Assembly (NCBI GenBank): GCA_022661535.1
Contig: JAKULF010000008.1
Span: 1,736,001 to 1,800,000 of the forward strand
Reading direction: 5' to 3'
DNA length: 64,000 bases
Source of the DNA: Eutypa lata
Taxonomy: Eukaryota; Ascomycota; Sordariomycetes; Xylariales; Diatrypaceae
The translations under genes and the position numbers were made by a program. This document shows positions 11,865-23,069 of the stretch, one piece after another. The notes below the pieces were generated by a model, which was not told where the DNA came from, ran no database searches, and was given only the letters and a program-made list of their open reading frames with translations. Each line of letters begins with the position of its first letter. The stretch's first letter is position 1.

Positions 11865-14800
11865 ATGACAACTCGCAAGAAAATCATCAAACAGCTCTAT
11901 AGGCAGCTTAAGAAAAACCAAGCTGATGATGTCCCCATCCCTGCACCTACACTTACTGGGATCAAGTTCTACATAAAAAATCACGGTCATGCCAAGCAGA
12001 TGTTGATTGAAGACGACCCGCTTTCTATTAAAGACAACTTGGGACAACTACCACTTGCTCATCCTTCCAAGTTCATCTTGTCTCAGCTTGAAGCTCAGAA
12101 GATAGCTAACCTCGCTAGTCCTTCAAACCAGGTTACTGCTGCTCTCGTCCTTACGTCTAAATTCCTTGCCGAGGATCCTTTAGGATCACCAAGTTACCCT
12201 ACTCTTCTCACCTGGCATACTGCAGAGAACCACCGTACCTATTGCCTCTTTGCATATCTCACACACCCGATGGCCTCACGAGTTTACAACGCTTCCGAGC
12301 TCCTTGAGCTCAGGAGCACATTGCCACCCGACAATGAGCTGGATGTCTCCAAGCTCAACCCAGATGTTGGTAAGTCTACTCTGTTGTTTTCCTTCTGTCC
12401 CATAACCGGAACTGCTATTACCTGCACTTCTTCATGGTAGAGTTTGTTTAATAAAGCTAACAATTGTCTAGCCGACATTATCAAGAATAAAGTCAAGGCC
12501 CCGCTTGCCCAGCCCAGACGTCTGAAGAAAGCCAAGGAAGATATTTCCTCTTCAGCGGAGAGCGAAGACCATCTCTTGTTCAAGGGAAAGAAACAGTGTC
12601 TGGCAACAGATGGTCCGTCCGAGTGGAAGTACCGGGGCCGCTCTAGTTCCGAAGTCACTTCCAATGAACCACTGTCTGCTCCTGCCGGACTGGCTGCTCA
12701 ACAACGGGAGGGATTCCAAAAATTCTTCAAGGCTGTCGTCTCTCCGACCCATATTCGAGTCACTGCAGGCGGCAGGATTGTTCCCAACACTCGAGCTGTT
12801 GCGTCTCCATCTACAAAATGGGACAAAATCAATAGAGACCATGATACTCACGGTCCTATTGACACAACCAAGAATGGTAAAGTCGAGGTTGAAAACGGAG
12901 TGAAGAGCAACATTCTTGATCCAGCTAGAGGCCAAGTGTCTCAGCCTCCTGTGTTCTTTCAGCACCCCGGCATGCATTTCCCCTTTGGTATTTTGCCTAA
13001 CGGGGTCTCACCGGCGTATGGCTTCCCGCAACATCCGCCTTTTGCACCAAATTCTGTGCAATCTGCCCCCTTTGATGCTAAACCGGAGCCTCAGAAAACA
13101 ACTTCTGCAGCCCATAACGATGATGAACCTGGCACAAAGAAATCTCAGTCAGGTACGGTCAAAGTCTCTCCACCCGGCCAGTTTGACCATAGCAAGCCGT
13201 ATACATTCAATGGCAACTGGTTCTACCCGACCATGGGACCTGGACCTGGACCTATGCCTGGCCAGACCCCATCGTTTATTCCAGCCCCTTACTTCTCACA
13301 TGCGGACCAAGCTGCATTTGCCGCGGCTCGAATGGCGTCTATGGGTCATCTCCCACCTCCTGTACCTATGTTTGGCCCTCCTGGACCCATTCCCAACCCT
13401 CATGGTGTTGCCCCTGCCGCTAGTCGTCCACAGGCGGCACAACAGCCATCTTTCCCGGTTAAGCCAGTAGCGGCGCCCCCTATTTCCTCTATCAGACCGA
13501 GCGAGATTACGAAGCAACAGCTTGACCAATTGCGAACGGCGGCCAAGTATTTTGAGGACCAGTTGCTGTACAATAAGCACCAGATCGATGAGAAGACCAC
13601 TGAAGCACAAGTGATGGATCTCAAGGCTAAGGTACAGCACTTTGAGTACAACCTGAGGATGCAGTTGGCCTTTGAGGCTAAATACTATCCGAAACAAACT
13701 CAAAGCACAGAGAGAACGACCGCGGCCCCAGCTCAAGAAGCAGCAGTACACCGTGACACCCCCTCGCGACCGCTTAGTATGAAAGATAATCACTCGGATA
13801 ACCTATCTCAGGATGACTCGAATATGTCGATTAGATCGGGCACACAAGCTTCTTCCATTCGACATAAGCAGCTGTCTAACCGTCCTCGCCCTCGATCTAA
13901 GGGGTTCAAAAAGCGCGATATTGAAGGAATCAATGCGTTCAAGAGCGATAGCCATCCATCAGCTGCTCTAGAGGCCCTCGAAGCTCATATCAAACAATCA
14001 CTACAGCTTGAGCATGATAAGAGACAGAACCCTGCTAGTGATGTTGCTGTCGCCTCGTCTTTCCACACTGGCACAAATCTTCCGGTCCCTTCGGTATCAG
14101 GTGATGGCCAGAACGAAGCTCAATCCTGGCTTACGGGTGAGCAAAACTACCAACGGCCGTCTGCTATCGCCTATCCGCAGAACCCACGAGGAAGTTGGGG
14201 TCCAATGCAGACGACCAACACATATCTTGCTGGTGACTCGGCTTCAATTGGCATTCGATCGTCCACTGGAGCCTTTGGTATGAACCTGCACTCTGCTCCG
14301 TACCTCATTGGAAGACTGCCTCAGGGCGTAACCGCTAGTGGTGCGCGAGCAACGGATTATATCTACGCGCGTGAGCTGACAGACGAGGAGATACGTGCTC
14401 GACATGTCTATTGGGGTCAAGTATCGATAAAGGGAACGGGTCTGCCAAAGTTTGACGGCAAGGATTTCTACCCCCCTTCCCCTGTGAAAACGGACGAGAA
14501 ATCCGGGCCGCGGCCACGGATTCCAAGCGGTCGACCCGATGTTGATTATGGGTTTGAATCCTCTACCGATAATGACCCATTTCGTTCGAGCCGTGATGGT
14601 GGCGCAAGCATACGCTCTCAAGAGAGTACTCAAAGACTCAGCCGAGCTATTCCGATTGTCAATCCAGACAGTGTTGGACATGGAGGCACTAGCAAAACAC
14701 CTAACGCTGATTCAGCACGTGCAATCAAAATGGGTAGAGACCTCGCGAGGGCTTTTGAGGAACTGAAGAAGAATTCGCCGGCAACGGAGTCGACTGATGG

Positions 14801-15270
14801 TAGAAAATCGGCAATGCCTAGCCGACGGGCTATTGAGAGATCAAGGTAAGATATCATAACTGTTTTCTGCTATTTCAATGAGAATACTAACGGCATGCAG
14901 CAACAGATCTGGACACGACCTTTGGCAGACTATGCTGAAGAAGGGAACGGCCAGTGGAACAGCACTCCCTAGTGCTATCTCTTCAACAACGGCTACCGGA
15001 TATCTCCCTCAGTACTCTGGTCACGCAGCCGCATCGCTCAACCCCGCCATCTCGAATGTCACTAGCTTGCCGGCACATGTTGCTTCGGGTGCTGATGGCA
15101 AATCTGGCGAGGTTGATGGAGGTATTTCGCAAGGACTGGCAGCCAAGCTCGGAGAGAACCTCCCTCCGCGCGAGGGATCTGCGCCCGAGTCTGAAGCTAC
15201 GAAGGAAATTCGTAAGCGTATGCTTCGTGATGCTGAACGCCGTGGAGTCATTGGTCCTGGTTGGAAGTAG
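11865..15270 (+). CDS. Large conserved-looking fungal protein of unknown function
   Basis: I do not recognise a named family. Exons 11865-12369, 12472-14845 and 14901-15270 join in frame to 1,082 residues; both introns have GTAAGT/GTAAGA donors and the second has a CTAAC branch site just before its acceptor. The first 170 residues look globular (MTTRKKIIKQLYRQLKKNQ, basic helix). Residues about 330-505 are rich in Pro, Gly, Phe and Met, as in low-complexity assembly domains. A likely coiled coil lies near 510-575 (KQQLDQLRTAAKYFEDQLL, then EAQVMDLKAKVQHFEYNL). A motif-like block near 780-815 contains APYLIGRLPQG and ELTDEEIRARHVYWG. The C-terminus is basic (TKEIRKRMLRDAERRGVIG). No signal peptide or membrane segment is seen, so it is probably cytosolic or nuclear. 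It may be an RNA-associated or scaffold protein; that is a guess from composition. Confidence 0.8.
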
Positions 15271-16103
15271 TGGTGGCATCTCACGATTCGCTCTGCATCT
15301 CTTACGGACCTCCCAAGGGTAGTAGCAACTTACACAAACCTATATGACTTTCTTGGACGGGACGAGTTGAGAAGCATGGCTCGTTATCGCTATTCTGCTG
15401 CACCTTTCAAGCTGAAGAGGGTGCAGATTTAAGGTATCAATTCTTCGGCAACTTTCATCTGATGCATGGTTAATTTCATTTGTATGTGGAATCGGCCAGG
15501 GTATCGGATTTGATAATTACGGAATATGGAATATTATGCTCTACACGTTGAGGTTGAGACATAGCTTCTTGCGAACATGGCATGGAGGACAGTCTCGCTC
15601 GACACAGCATTTAATATCATAATTCGCTATTGCTGACATAGAGCTATGAAAGGATTCTACCTAAGGATCAGGAGATAGGGTAGACAGTTAATGCACCGTA
15701 TTAGTAAATAAAACTTCCTTGCTGTGATATCTACTCAGCTGAGTATGGAGCATGTGACTAACGCGTGACAAAAACTTGTTCTACGGTGACTGTAGGTTAG
15801 CCAATAGCTACCTACATAGTGAGAGAGTCGTGCTTATTTGCTAGGTAATACAAACAGTTTATAAGTATTAAGAACCAGTAGATTATGTAGTCTTGTGCCT
15901 CACCATCAAACTTCCAGCCTCATCAACGTCTTTCTAAGGACGTTTACGGTTGAAAGTCTGCAGGCAAGAGCGGTGGAGACGGTGATTCAAATTTGTATGA
16001 GCTCCTCCCGCTTGGTTTGTTCTTCGCTAAAGATATACCTCGAAAACCATCGGGTTAAGTAAGTGGTTGATTGACGAGGAGATTTCCTAGCGGTGACAAC
16101 TAC

Positions 16104-16104
<1 letters not shown>

Positions 16105-16158
<54 letters not shown>
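16105..16158. repeat. (CT)n-(CG)n microsatellite
   Basis: A CT dinucleotide run with one TTT interruption passes directly into alternating CG for about 15 bases. The CG half is a candidate Z-DNA-forming tract and is unusual in DNA that is otherwise AT-leaning. Confidence 0.9.
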
Positions 16159-16764
16159 TCGCCATCGTCTTTTAAGCCTACGCATACCTACCCTTGTTTG
16201 TGTCAGGTTAACTGATAACAACCTTAAATACATATACACGTGTACCTATTGCCCTTGACAAATGGGTGAGTGTGTAAAGTTAGTCCAGTCAATCACAAGT
16301 CACACATGTACGCATCATGTATTTACATATATGTATGGCATGCCAAAAGCACAGCCATAGCACATATGTCAAAGAAGACTTCGGGAAGGACCTCCCATGG
16401 AACATTTCACAGGAAGACTGTGAAACGGCCATTGATATGAAGTAATTTTGTTCTCTTTTTCAACTCGTGCGGTTGCCGTCAAAATGCATCTAGATGCCTG
16501 ATCAGAAACCTCCCCCCTTTCCTTATGCCGTTGTGAAAAAGCCCATACGATTTTCCCTCCCTTCACCTCTTCGGTGTGTCGAAAACGCCCGGGAGATGGA
16601 CCAATTGCTTGCTCGTAAAGACGCCAACCAGAAAGAAGAGTCCGATGTGTGTATGCTTGTGTGGTGGGTTTCCACCCTCTCAGCGTGGACGAAAAGCAAA
16701 AAAAGAAGCCTTTTCCATTGTTCATATCGTCAATCGTGGCCGCTATGTAAAACTATTGGCAGGG

Positions 16765-16801
16765 TTGGCTAGGCTAGGCCAGGCCAGGCTAGGCTAGGCA
16801 G
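16765..16801. repeat. Short imperfect GGCTA/GGCCA tandem repeat
   Basis: Six or seven consecutive five-base units alternate between GGCTA and GGCCA, ending in GGCAGG. It lies just downstream of the uL24 gene. Confidence 0.75.
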
Positions 16802-16869
16802 GCGAGCATATGTTGCACTCCCTTAGGTAACTAGGAGGAGCCGGAACATGGAAGGAATAGGGGAAGAAT

Positions 16870-17462
16870 CTATTTGTTGTTCTTCTTGCGCAGCTCGCGG
16901 CCGGCCTTTATGCGCTCCAGGATGTTCTCGCGGTCCTTGTCGAGCTTGAGCTTCTTGATGACGACCTTGCTGGGGTGGACGCCGAGGGGCACGCTCTGGC
17001 CGGACGCCTTGTCGCGGGTGACACGCTCGACGTGGATCTGGTACTTGAGGCGGTAGACCGAGACGACCTTGCCCTCGCGGCCCTTGTTGGAACCCCGGAC
17101 GATCTCGACCTCGTCATCCTTTCGGATGGGGATGCTGCGGACCTGTGGCAGAGGGTTCGTGTGAGTAGGGCCGTCTTTTAGCTCAAACAGGCACAAACCC
17201 CATTTGACGAGTAGCGGAAATAATAAAATGTGACTTACGTTGTACTTCTCTCGCAGCTCCTTGCTGAGAGGCGCGCTCATGATAACGCGGCGGACGCTCG
17301 AGGGGGCGCTGAAGTGCGCCTTTCTCGACTTGCGTCGGGAGCTGGAAACGCCTGTGGTTCGTTCAATCATGTTAGTTCTCTCGAAAAGCCTCAATTGATA
17401 TTACATAGAACAACAGTTCAATATTGAATTGAAATAAACGTACTGTTCTGGACCTTCGTCAT
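16870..17462 (-). CDS. RPL26: 60S ribosomal protein uL24 (L26)
   Basis: Cytosolic large-subunit protein near the exit tunnel. Exons 17462-17444 (19 nt), 17351-17239 and 17142-16870 give 134 residues, the usual length. The N-terminus is [20 protein letters not shown], followed by [19 protein letters not shown], both highly conserved in eukaryotic L26. The KOW-type segment reads [19 protein letters not shown]. The tiny first exon with an intron after about codon 6 is common in fungal ribosomal protein genes. The last exon is very GC-rich at third positions. The start lies 456 bp from the divergent Coa1 start, so the promoters probably share this space. Confidence 0.96.
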
Positions 17463-17918
17463 TTTGACTGCTGTTGGGTGTGTGGGTTAGTTGAAGGCGG
17501 AAGAGGAGGGTGTTGTCGGGCGTTTGTCGAAAAGAGGTGAAATGGTTGGAGGTGCTGGGCAGGCGATACAAAAAATTTCGAGAGGTTCGGGTCGGTGGGT
17601 GGAAATTTCGCAGAAAACTAAAATTGTGCCCTAATCAGTGGAGCCACAGATTCAGGACAGTTGATATGGCTGTGGCTTGTCTCAGGAAGTGTGGCTTTTA
17701 TTGAAAAGATTGCATAAATTTATTATGCTGCATAAGAGGGGCATGGCTTCATTGCAATTAGCCAATTAGGGAATAGTGCATCACGGCTGGAAAGTTTATT
17801 AACTCCCGACTTGAGTACCCACTTTCATCGAAGTTGCAGCCGTTGAAAGTGGGATGATGCTGTTGCTAAGCTCTCCTAGACATGTCATGATATTGATACT
17901 CGAACCCCAATTGACAAG
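17463..17918. promoter_or_regulatory. Divergent promoter region between uL24 and Coa1 genes
   Basis: 456 bp separate two start codons facing away from each other. No other gene fits here. I cannot name a specific factor site with confidence. Confidence 0.5.
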
Positions 17919-18658
17919 ATGTTGTCAAGAATAATACGTCGGAGAGCTGTGAACCCATTAAGGAATGCCTCTTCTTCATTCACCAGAAACCAGGTCCAGA
18001 GACGGACGTTAGTAGCAGCGCCAAAACCGGGAGATGGACCGCTCATGGAGAGACGGCCAGACCGAGAGCTTCCTAGTACGTTCACCCCCCCTTTCGACAT
18101 ACATACACATACGAACATGTAGCCTCCCATACTAATTAATCATACCCACCCCCTACAGACACAGACGGATTCCGGTGGTGGCGGACCCTCCCCCTCTTCG
18201 CGGCCGCGATCGCCGCCTCGAGCGTGGCCATCTTCAACTACCAGAAGCTGTCGTCGCCCGTGGTGGCGTCGACGCTGTACGCCCTGAGGACGTCGCGCAA
18301 GGCGCGCGAGTACCTCGGCGACGAGGTCTACTTCCGGCGGCAGATCCCGTGGATCTCGGGCCAGATGAACCAGCTGCGGGGGCGCATCGACATCACGTTC
18401 GCCGTCAAGGGCACCCGCGCCCGCGGCGTCATGCGTTTCGCGAGCCACCGGCCCACCGCCCGCGGCGTCTTCGAGACCACCGAGTGGTCCCTCGAGACCG
18501 AGGACGGCCGCGTCATCGACCTCCTCGACGACGGCACCGGCCTCGATCCCTTCCGGGGCATTGCGGGCTACTCGGACGAGGAGGACGCCGAGGACGATGC
18601 GGCGGCGACGGCGGCGGCGGCGGCGGTGACAAAGGGGTTTAGGCAGCAGGTGAAATGA
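17919..18658 (+). CDS. COA1: Cytochrome c oxidase assembly factor Coa1
   Basis: Inner-membrane factor that acts with Mss51 and Shy1 in early Cox1 assembly. Exons 17919-18075 and 18159-18658 give 218 residues. The N-terminus is Arg/Ser-rich and lacks acidic residues (MLSRIIRRRAVNPLRNASSS), a mitochondrial presequence. One membrane segment follows the intron (LPLFAAAIAASSVAIFNY). The domain matches fungal Coa1: LSSPVVASTLYALRTS, then GDEVYFRRQIPWISGQMNQL and GVMRFASHRPTARGVFETTEW. The C-terminal tail is acidic and contains a poly-Ala run. The second exon is almost entirely G or C at third positions. Confidence 0.93.
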
Positions 18659-19066
18659 TGGCATTCTCGAAACATAATTATCACCTGGCGGGTTATTCCA
18701 AACAGTCTGGGGGCAGGCCATGCATGATATTGTCCCTCGGTGATTTGGACTTCTTAAGGCAACGTGGACGAGGGAGAAGAGCGGACATCATGAAATAGAG
18801 AAAGGTCCTGGCAGAATGAGCATGGAGGTTTTTGACGGGAAGACACCTGTCTCTAAAGATGTCAATAGCAAATGATACGGGAATTTTTGGTGCTGAATAT
18901 GTACAATATTGTATATAATACAAATAGCTACGGCATTGTGGTTTACTGCACGGCTATGGTATTACCATTCCTCCTTTCCCCTCTCGTAACCTTTTCTATT
19001 GGCTTTTCGGTTTTTTTTCTTTCTTTCGTTTCTGGTTGCTTTCCCAAATCTTTATATATTTATAAA
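18659..19066. other. Convergent 3' region of Coa1 and mitochondrial uL3 genes
   Basis: 408 bp between two stop codons, AT-richer than the genes on either side, with a T-rich stretch near 19005-19045 on the plus strand. No gene is seen. Confidence 0.5.
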
Positions 19067-20125
19067 TCACGTCAACACCACCTGTGCTATCGTGCCCTCC
19101 TTCCGCATCTCCTTCAGCTCCAGGTGCTTCTTCCTCGCGTCCGCCAGCCTCTCCTCGTGGCCCGGGTTGCGCTCGAGCACCAGGCTCCTCGCCTTCTCGA
19201 CGAACGTCTCGGCGGGGGGCGGCTTCTTAATCGCATCGGCGATCTGCACGATGCAGCCCTTGGGGCCCGCGACGTGGCCCTTGATGACCACAAGCCCCAT
19301 CTCGTTGTCGACCTTGAGCACGCGCAGGTTCTGCACCGTGTGGCGCTGGCCCCCCATGCGGCCCGGCATCTTCTTCCCCGGGTGGACACGCGAACCGCCG
19401 CCCTGCGACGGGCCCGTCGTGCCGATCGTCCGGTGGTTCTTGGAGTTTCCGTGCGACGCGCCCTGGCCCGCGAACCCGTGGCGCTTCATGCCGCCCGCGA
19501 ACCCCATGCCGCGGCTGTTGCTGCGGGCGTCGACGAACTGGCCGACCTTGAACCAGTCCGGGGCGAGGCGCACGCCGACGGGCAGCAGGCCGTCCTCGGA
19601 GCGCACGCGGAACTCCACCAGGTGCCGCTTGGGCGCGACGCCCTTGGCCTCGTAGTAGCCCAGCATGGGGGCGGTCTCGTTCCCGGCGCTCCGGTGCCCG
19701 CACCCCACCTGCACGGCCCAGTACCCGTTGCTGGCGCGCGTCTTGGACGCCACCACCTCCACCTGCTCCATCTGCAGGATCGTGCACGGCGTCCGCTGCC
19801 CCTTCTTGTTGTACATGGCCGAGACGCCCTTCTTGACCGCCAGCACCCCCGACCGCACCGGCGTCGACTGCGCCCTGCGCTCGAGGGCCGCCGCGGGCCC
19901 CGTCGTCGGCGCCGGCAGCCCCGCCGACACCTGGTTGAACCGCGTGGGCTTCCCTCGTGCCGGGGCCGTCGACCACCCGTATTTGACGCCGCGGCGGGCG
20001 GTGCGCGGTAGCAGGGCGTGGTGCTCCGTTAGGAGGATCCGGGATGTGATCGATGTTGTCGAGGTGTGTTGGGTTAGGCCTGCTGCCGCCGAATGGGCCC
20101 AGCGGGCTGGCAGTCGTGCTGCCAT
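19067..20125 (-). CDS. MRPL9: Mitochondrial ribosomal protein uL3m
   Basis: Large-subunit protein of the mitochondrial ribosome, 352 residues in one exon. The N-terminus (MAARLPARWAHSAAAGLT) is an Ala/Arg-rich presequence. The L3 core is clear: SGVLAVKKGVSAMYNKKGQR, the loop GFAGQGASHGNSKNHRTIG, and HPGKKMPGRMGGQRHTVQNL. The ATG at 20125 was chosen because codons before it are repetitive GT-rich leader with no upstream ATG in frame. The gene is extremely GC-rich at third positions, which creates long meaningless frames on both strands. Confidence 0.95.
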   Translation of the reverse strand: MAARLPARWAHSAAAGLTQHTSTTSITSRILLTEHHALLPRTARRGVKYGWSTAPARGKPTRFNQVSAGLPAPTTGPAAALERRAQSTPVRSGVLAVKKGVSAMYNKKGQRTPCTILQMEQVEVVASKTRASNGYWAVQVGCGHRSAGNETAPMLGYYEAKGVAPKRHLVEFRVRSEDGLLPVGVRLAPDWFKVGQFVDARSNSRGMGFAGGMKRHGFAGQGASHGNSKNHRTIGTTGPSQGGGSRVHPGKKMPGRMGGQRHTVQNLRVLKVDNEMGLVVIKGHVAGPKGCIVQIADAIKKPPPAETFVEKARSLVLERNPGHEERLADARKKHLELKEMRKEGTIAQVVLT

Positions 20126-20808
20126 TGTGTGTGTATATATGTATGTGTGTGTGACTGTGTGCCTTTCTCTCCCCCGGCTGTGCGTATAGGTTTGTATCGT
20201 CTGCTTCGATGCTCTGATGGTCACGTCGAGAGGAATTGACACACAGAAGCCACCTGCACTCACTACAGTTTTCGACGTTCAGGTAGAGCTTCTATCGGTC
20301 TGCTGTTAATTTAGTTAGTGGGTCAAGCAAAAAAGCAAAAGTCTGAGCGTCTGAGCTTCAGGTCGGCTACACGAACCACTTTTTGCCGACGGATATCTCA
20401 CAGATTCAATGGTAGCCAATCCGACAGCTGCCGTCAACTGGGAACACTGAAGTAATCATGAAGAAAAAGACAAACACTTTAAAAGAAAGAGAAGGTAGTG
20501 TAGATATAATATAATATTTATATTTATGTCCTCGTTCTGAAGCCGTATTCTTGTCTTTTTTTTGTTTTTTTTCTTTCATGTATTTCACTGGTTAGTTTAG
20601 GTACCTACTGCTACAAGAGAAGGCAAGCGCATGCAACTTTGGAGGAAGTAATATTTCTCGTGACAGCTGCCAATCAATTCGAGAGGAGAGACTTTTCGAA
20701 ACCTTGACCAAAGCAAAAGAGACATACCTAGGCGTACGAAGAACTTGGGCATATTATTCCGAATATCCAGATCCCCTCATTGCATCCCCTTTTTACCATC
20801 GCTTCAAA
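20126..20808. promoter_or_regulatory. Divergent promoter region between uL3m and Jlp2-like genes
   Basis: 683 bp between divergent starts. It opens with a GT-rich leader on the plus strand (20126-20162) and otherwise shows only low-complexity A/T runs. Confidence 0.5.
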
Positions 20809-21823
20809 ATGGTGTATTATTTCACCTCTAACGTGGTGAGTCCGTCGGCGTTTGTCTACGTCGGCAAGGACAAGTTTGAGAGTATGTACAAGCCCTATAA
20901 TCTTTAACCCTGTTATGGCCGTTTATACACACATTTCCTGACAAGATACGATGCAGATGAGGAGTTGATAAAGTATGGCTGGGAAGAGGATGTCTGGTAA
21001 GTCTCACGACGACGAAACCAATGAACCCAATTACCAGTTCTGCGTATTTATCAAGTGTCCACTAGGGTATGAGTCCGTCCCTATCATAAACCCCCCTTCC
21101 TTTTACTAGTACTAGGATGGATCAAAAGTTTCTCATACCTCCCTCCCTTTTTCCTTTTTTTCTTGTAGTTCCACGCAGACAAGCTATCGAGTGCGCACAT
21201 CTACCTGCGGCTGAACGAGGGGGACGCGTGGGACGCGATCCCGGAGGACCTGCTCGTGGACCTGGCGCAGCTGACCAAGGCCAACTCGATCGAGGGCAAC
21301 AAGAAGGACAACGTGACGGTCATCTACACGCCGTGGTCCAACCTCAAGAAGGACGGCAGCATGGCCGCCGGCCAGGTCAGCTTCAAGGACCCCCGCAAGG
21401 TCAAGAAGATCCTCGTCCCCCAGCGCGAGAACCCCGTCGTCAACCGCCTCAACAAGACCAAGGTCGAGAAGCACCCCGACCTCCAGCAGGAGCGCGAGGA
21501 CCGCCTGCGCGAGCTGCGGAAGCGCGACCAGGCTTCCCAGCAGGCACGGGTGAGTTTGAAAACCCCCCAAAACACCCCCCCTCTTCTCCCTCCCCTCTTA
21601 TCCCCTTTGCTACTCGCTTTGGTTTTCTTAAGGGGTATTTGCTTACGTGATACTTTTATCTTATTTCGAAATGCAGAAAAAGGAAGAGGCGCGGATATCC
21701 AAGGAGCGACAGGAGAAGAAGTGGCAGAAAGATCACGCGTACGATGACCTGTTCACCGAGGAGAACATGGACGCATCGAGCAACCAGAACCGCGACGAGA
21801 ACTGGGAGGATGATTTCATGTAG
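20809..21823 (+). CDS. JLP2: Jlp2/CCDC25 family protein (NFACT-R domain)
   Basis: Homologue of yeast Jlp2 and animal CCDC25. The NFACT-R (DUF814) domain fills residues 1-115 (MVYYFTSNVVSPSAFVYVGK, KYGWEEDVW, FHADKLSSAHIYLRL, VIYTPWSNLKKDGSM), followed by a charged coiled coil and the conserved acidic end DENWEDDFM. In-frame exons are 20809-20881, 20957-20996, a single G at 21066, 21169-21549 and 21677-21823, totalling 213 residues. The one-base exon is required: the Trp of DVWFHADK is split as TG, G and TTC, with a perfect donor at 20997, CACTAG/G/GTATGA around 21066, and TTGTAG before 21169. A single intron 20997-21168 would shift the frame. The family is linked to ribosome quality control and tRNA-like binding; its exact role is unsettled. 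Confidence 0.92.
20997..21168 (+). other. Twin intron around a one-nucleotide exon
   Basis: The first intron, 20997-21065, is 69 nt (GTAAGT to CTAG). One G remains at 21066. The second intron, 21067-21168, is 102 nt (GTATGA to TTGTAG). Together they keep the TGG codon of a strongly conserved Trp-Phe-His stretch. Both sizes fit fungal introns, while a single 172-nt intron would break the frame. It may be spliced stepwise, the second donor being joined to the exon only after the first intron is removed. Confidence 0.75.
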
Positions 21824-22031
21824 TAGTGTTTTTTATGTTTATTTTTTTAAACTATTAGACACAAAACTAAAAATTGCAACGCCCCTGTCTTAAATCATTA
21901 GAAGGAAGACCTTAGTGCCGCCTTCGCCGTATTGTAGTTTACACATTTAGCCAGTGCCCTTAATACGAAGCTCGCAATGCAATGCTCCGTGTTATCATGC
22001 CACTGCAGATTCTCTCCCCCTCGCTCTCCAT

Positions 22032-23069
22032 TTAGATCCCCGAACCCCCACCGCGCCCTCCAATACCACTACCGACCTGATTGACCCCAGTGCCCTTAAG
22101 CGCATGGTCGTTAGGGTTGGGCGCAGCCTCGTAGAGGATATTCGCCGGCGCGCGACCCAGCTGCATCCACTCGCCCTTGAAGCCCAGGTAGCTCAGCCTC
22201 GTAACCTCCTCCTCCTCCTCCTCACCTTCGTCACTATCGTCGTCGTCACCGTCACCACCACTACTAACACCAAAGTTGTCCTCGAAGAACAGCGTCACCC
22301 GCTGCACCTTGCCGAAGAGGGCCCGCTTGACGGGCAGCTCCTGCACCTCGGACGTCTGCGACAGCTCGAAGGTCTGCGTCGGCGCCAGCTCCTCCGCCGC
22401 CTCGAAGTCCACGTCCTCCCGGTTGATGAACACCTTCAGCGTGCGCGGCGCCGAGGCGGAGGGCGAGCTGCGCAGCAGGATCGAGTGTAGCTTCACTTGG
22501 CCTGTGAAGCTATTTTTTTTTAAATCAAGGGGTAGAGATTTATGCGTTAGCTTTTTTTTTCCTTTTTGAAAGTGATTGTGATGGCAATGCTAATAACGAT
22601 AATGGTATTTACGGATAGTGGATATTTCTTTTCTTAATGAAAAGAGCGAATGATGATACATGGAAGCTTGCGACTTAACTAGAGAAGGCGGGATGGAGCG
22701 CTTGCTTGCTTTGTCGGGGATGCGAGGAAAAGAATCAATGCAACCGTGATAAAACCAGAAAAAAAGGGGGGTAGAGGGATATCAGGGGTACTCGACTTAC
22801 GGCACGTTGACGATGATCTGCTCGTCGGTGTCACTCGCCAGCTCAGGCTCCTCCTGCAGCCGCTCAGCCCACGTCTTCTTCACGATGGCCTTGCCCGAGC
22901 CAGGCGACGCCTCGTTCATTGTGTTGATGGAGTCGAAGTTTATGTGCTGGTACAGGCTGTGCTGGATGGCGGGTGTGATGTCATCGGAATGATCATGCTC
23001 GTGGTCATGGTGGCCGTGGCCTCCTCCTCCTCCTCCATGGCCGGCGTGCTCGTCGTGGCAGTGTGACAT
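22032..23069 (-). CDS. PITH-domain protein (PITHD1-like)
   Basis: A PITH (DUF1000) domain protein of 248 residues; this domain is the proteasome-binding module of thioredoxin-like TXNL1 and also occurs alone in PITHD1. Exons are 23069-22801 and 22509-22032. The N-terminus is His/Gly-rich (MSHCHDEHAGHGGGGGGHGH), typical of stand-alone PITH proteins. The domain reads NTMNEASPGSGKAIVK, then QIIVNVPFTGQVKLHSILL across the intron, and the final LSYLGFKGEW. An acidic insert (GDDDDSDEGEEEEEE) sits before that last strand. The acceptor TAG/CTTCACAGG was chosen over the nearby CACAG because only it keeps PFTGQ in frame. It is convergent with the Jlp2-like gene, 208 bp between stops. Confidence 0.93.

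Larger units (their letters stand above)
15271..16869. other. Convergent 3' region with simple repeats
   Basis: The 1.6 kb between the unknown protein (+) and the uL24 gene (-) has no gene. It contains a CT/CG microsatellite (16105-16158) and short GGCTA-type repeats (16765-16801). The part next to 16870 is the uL24 3' untranslated side. Confidence 0.5.

Noticed and set aside
18872..20011. Long plus-strand frames (up to 379 codons) opposite the uL3m gene, and a 249-codon minus frame within it
   Set aside because: They are produced by the very high third-position GC of uL3m, which removes stops in other frames; the translations are Arg/Ala/Pro-rich and match nothing.
20126..20263. Upstream extension of the uL3m frame
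   Set aside because: No ATG in frame; the first 46 codons are repetitive leader and would hide the mitochondrial presequence.
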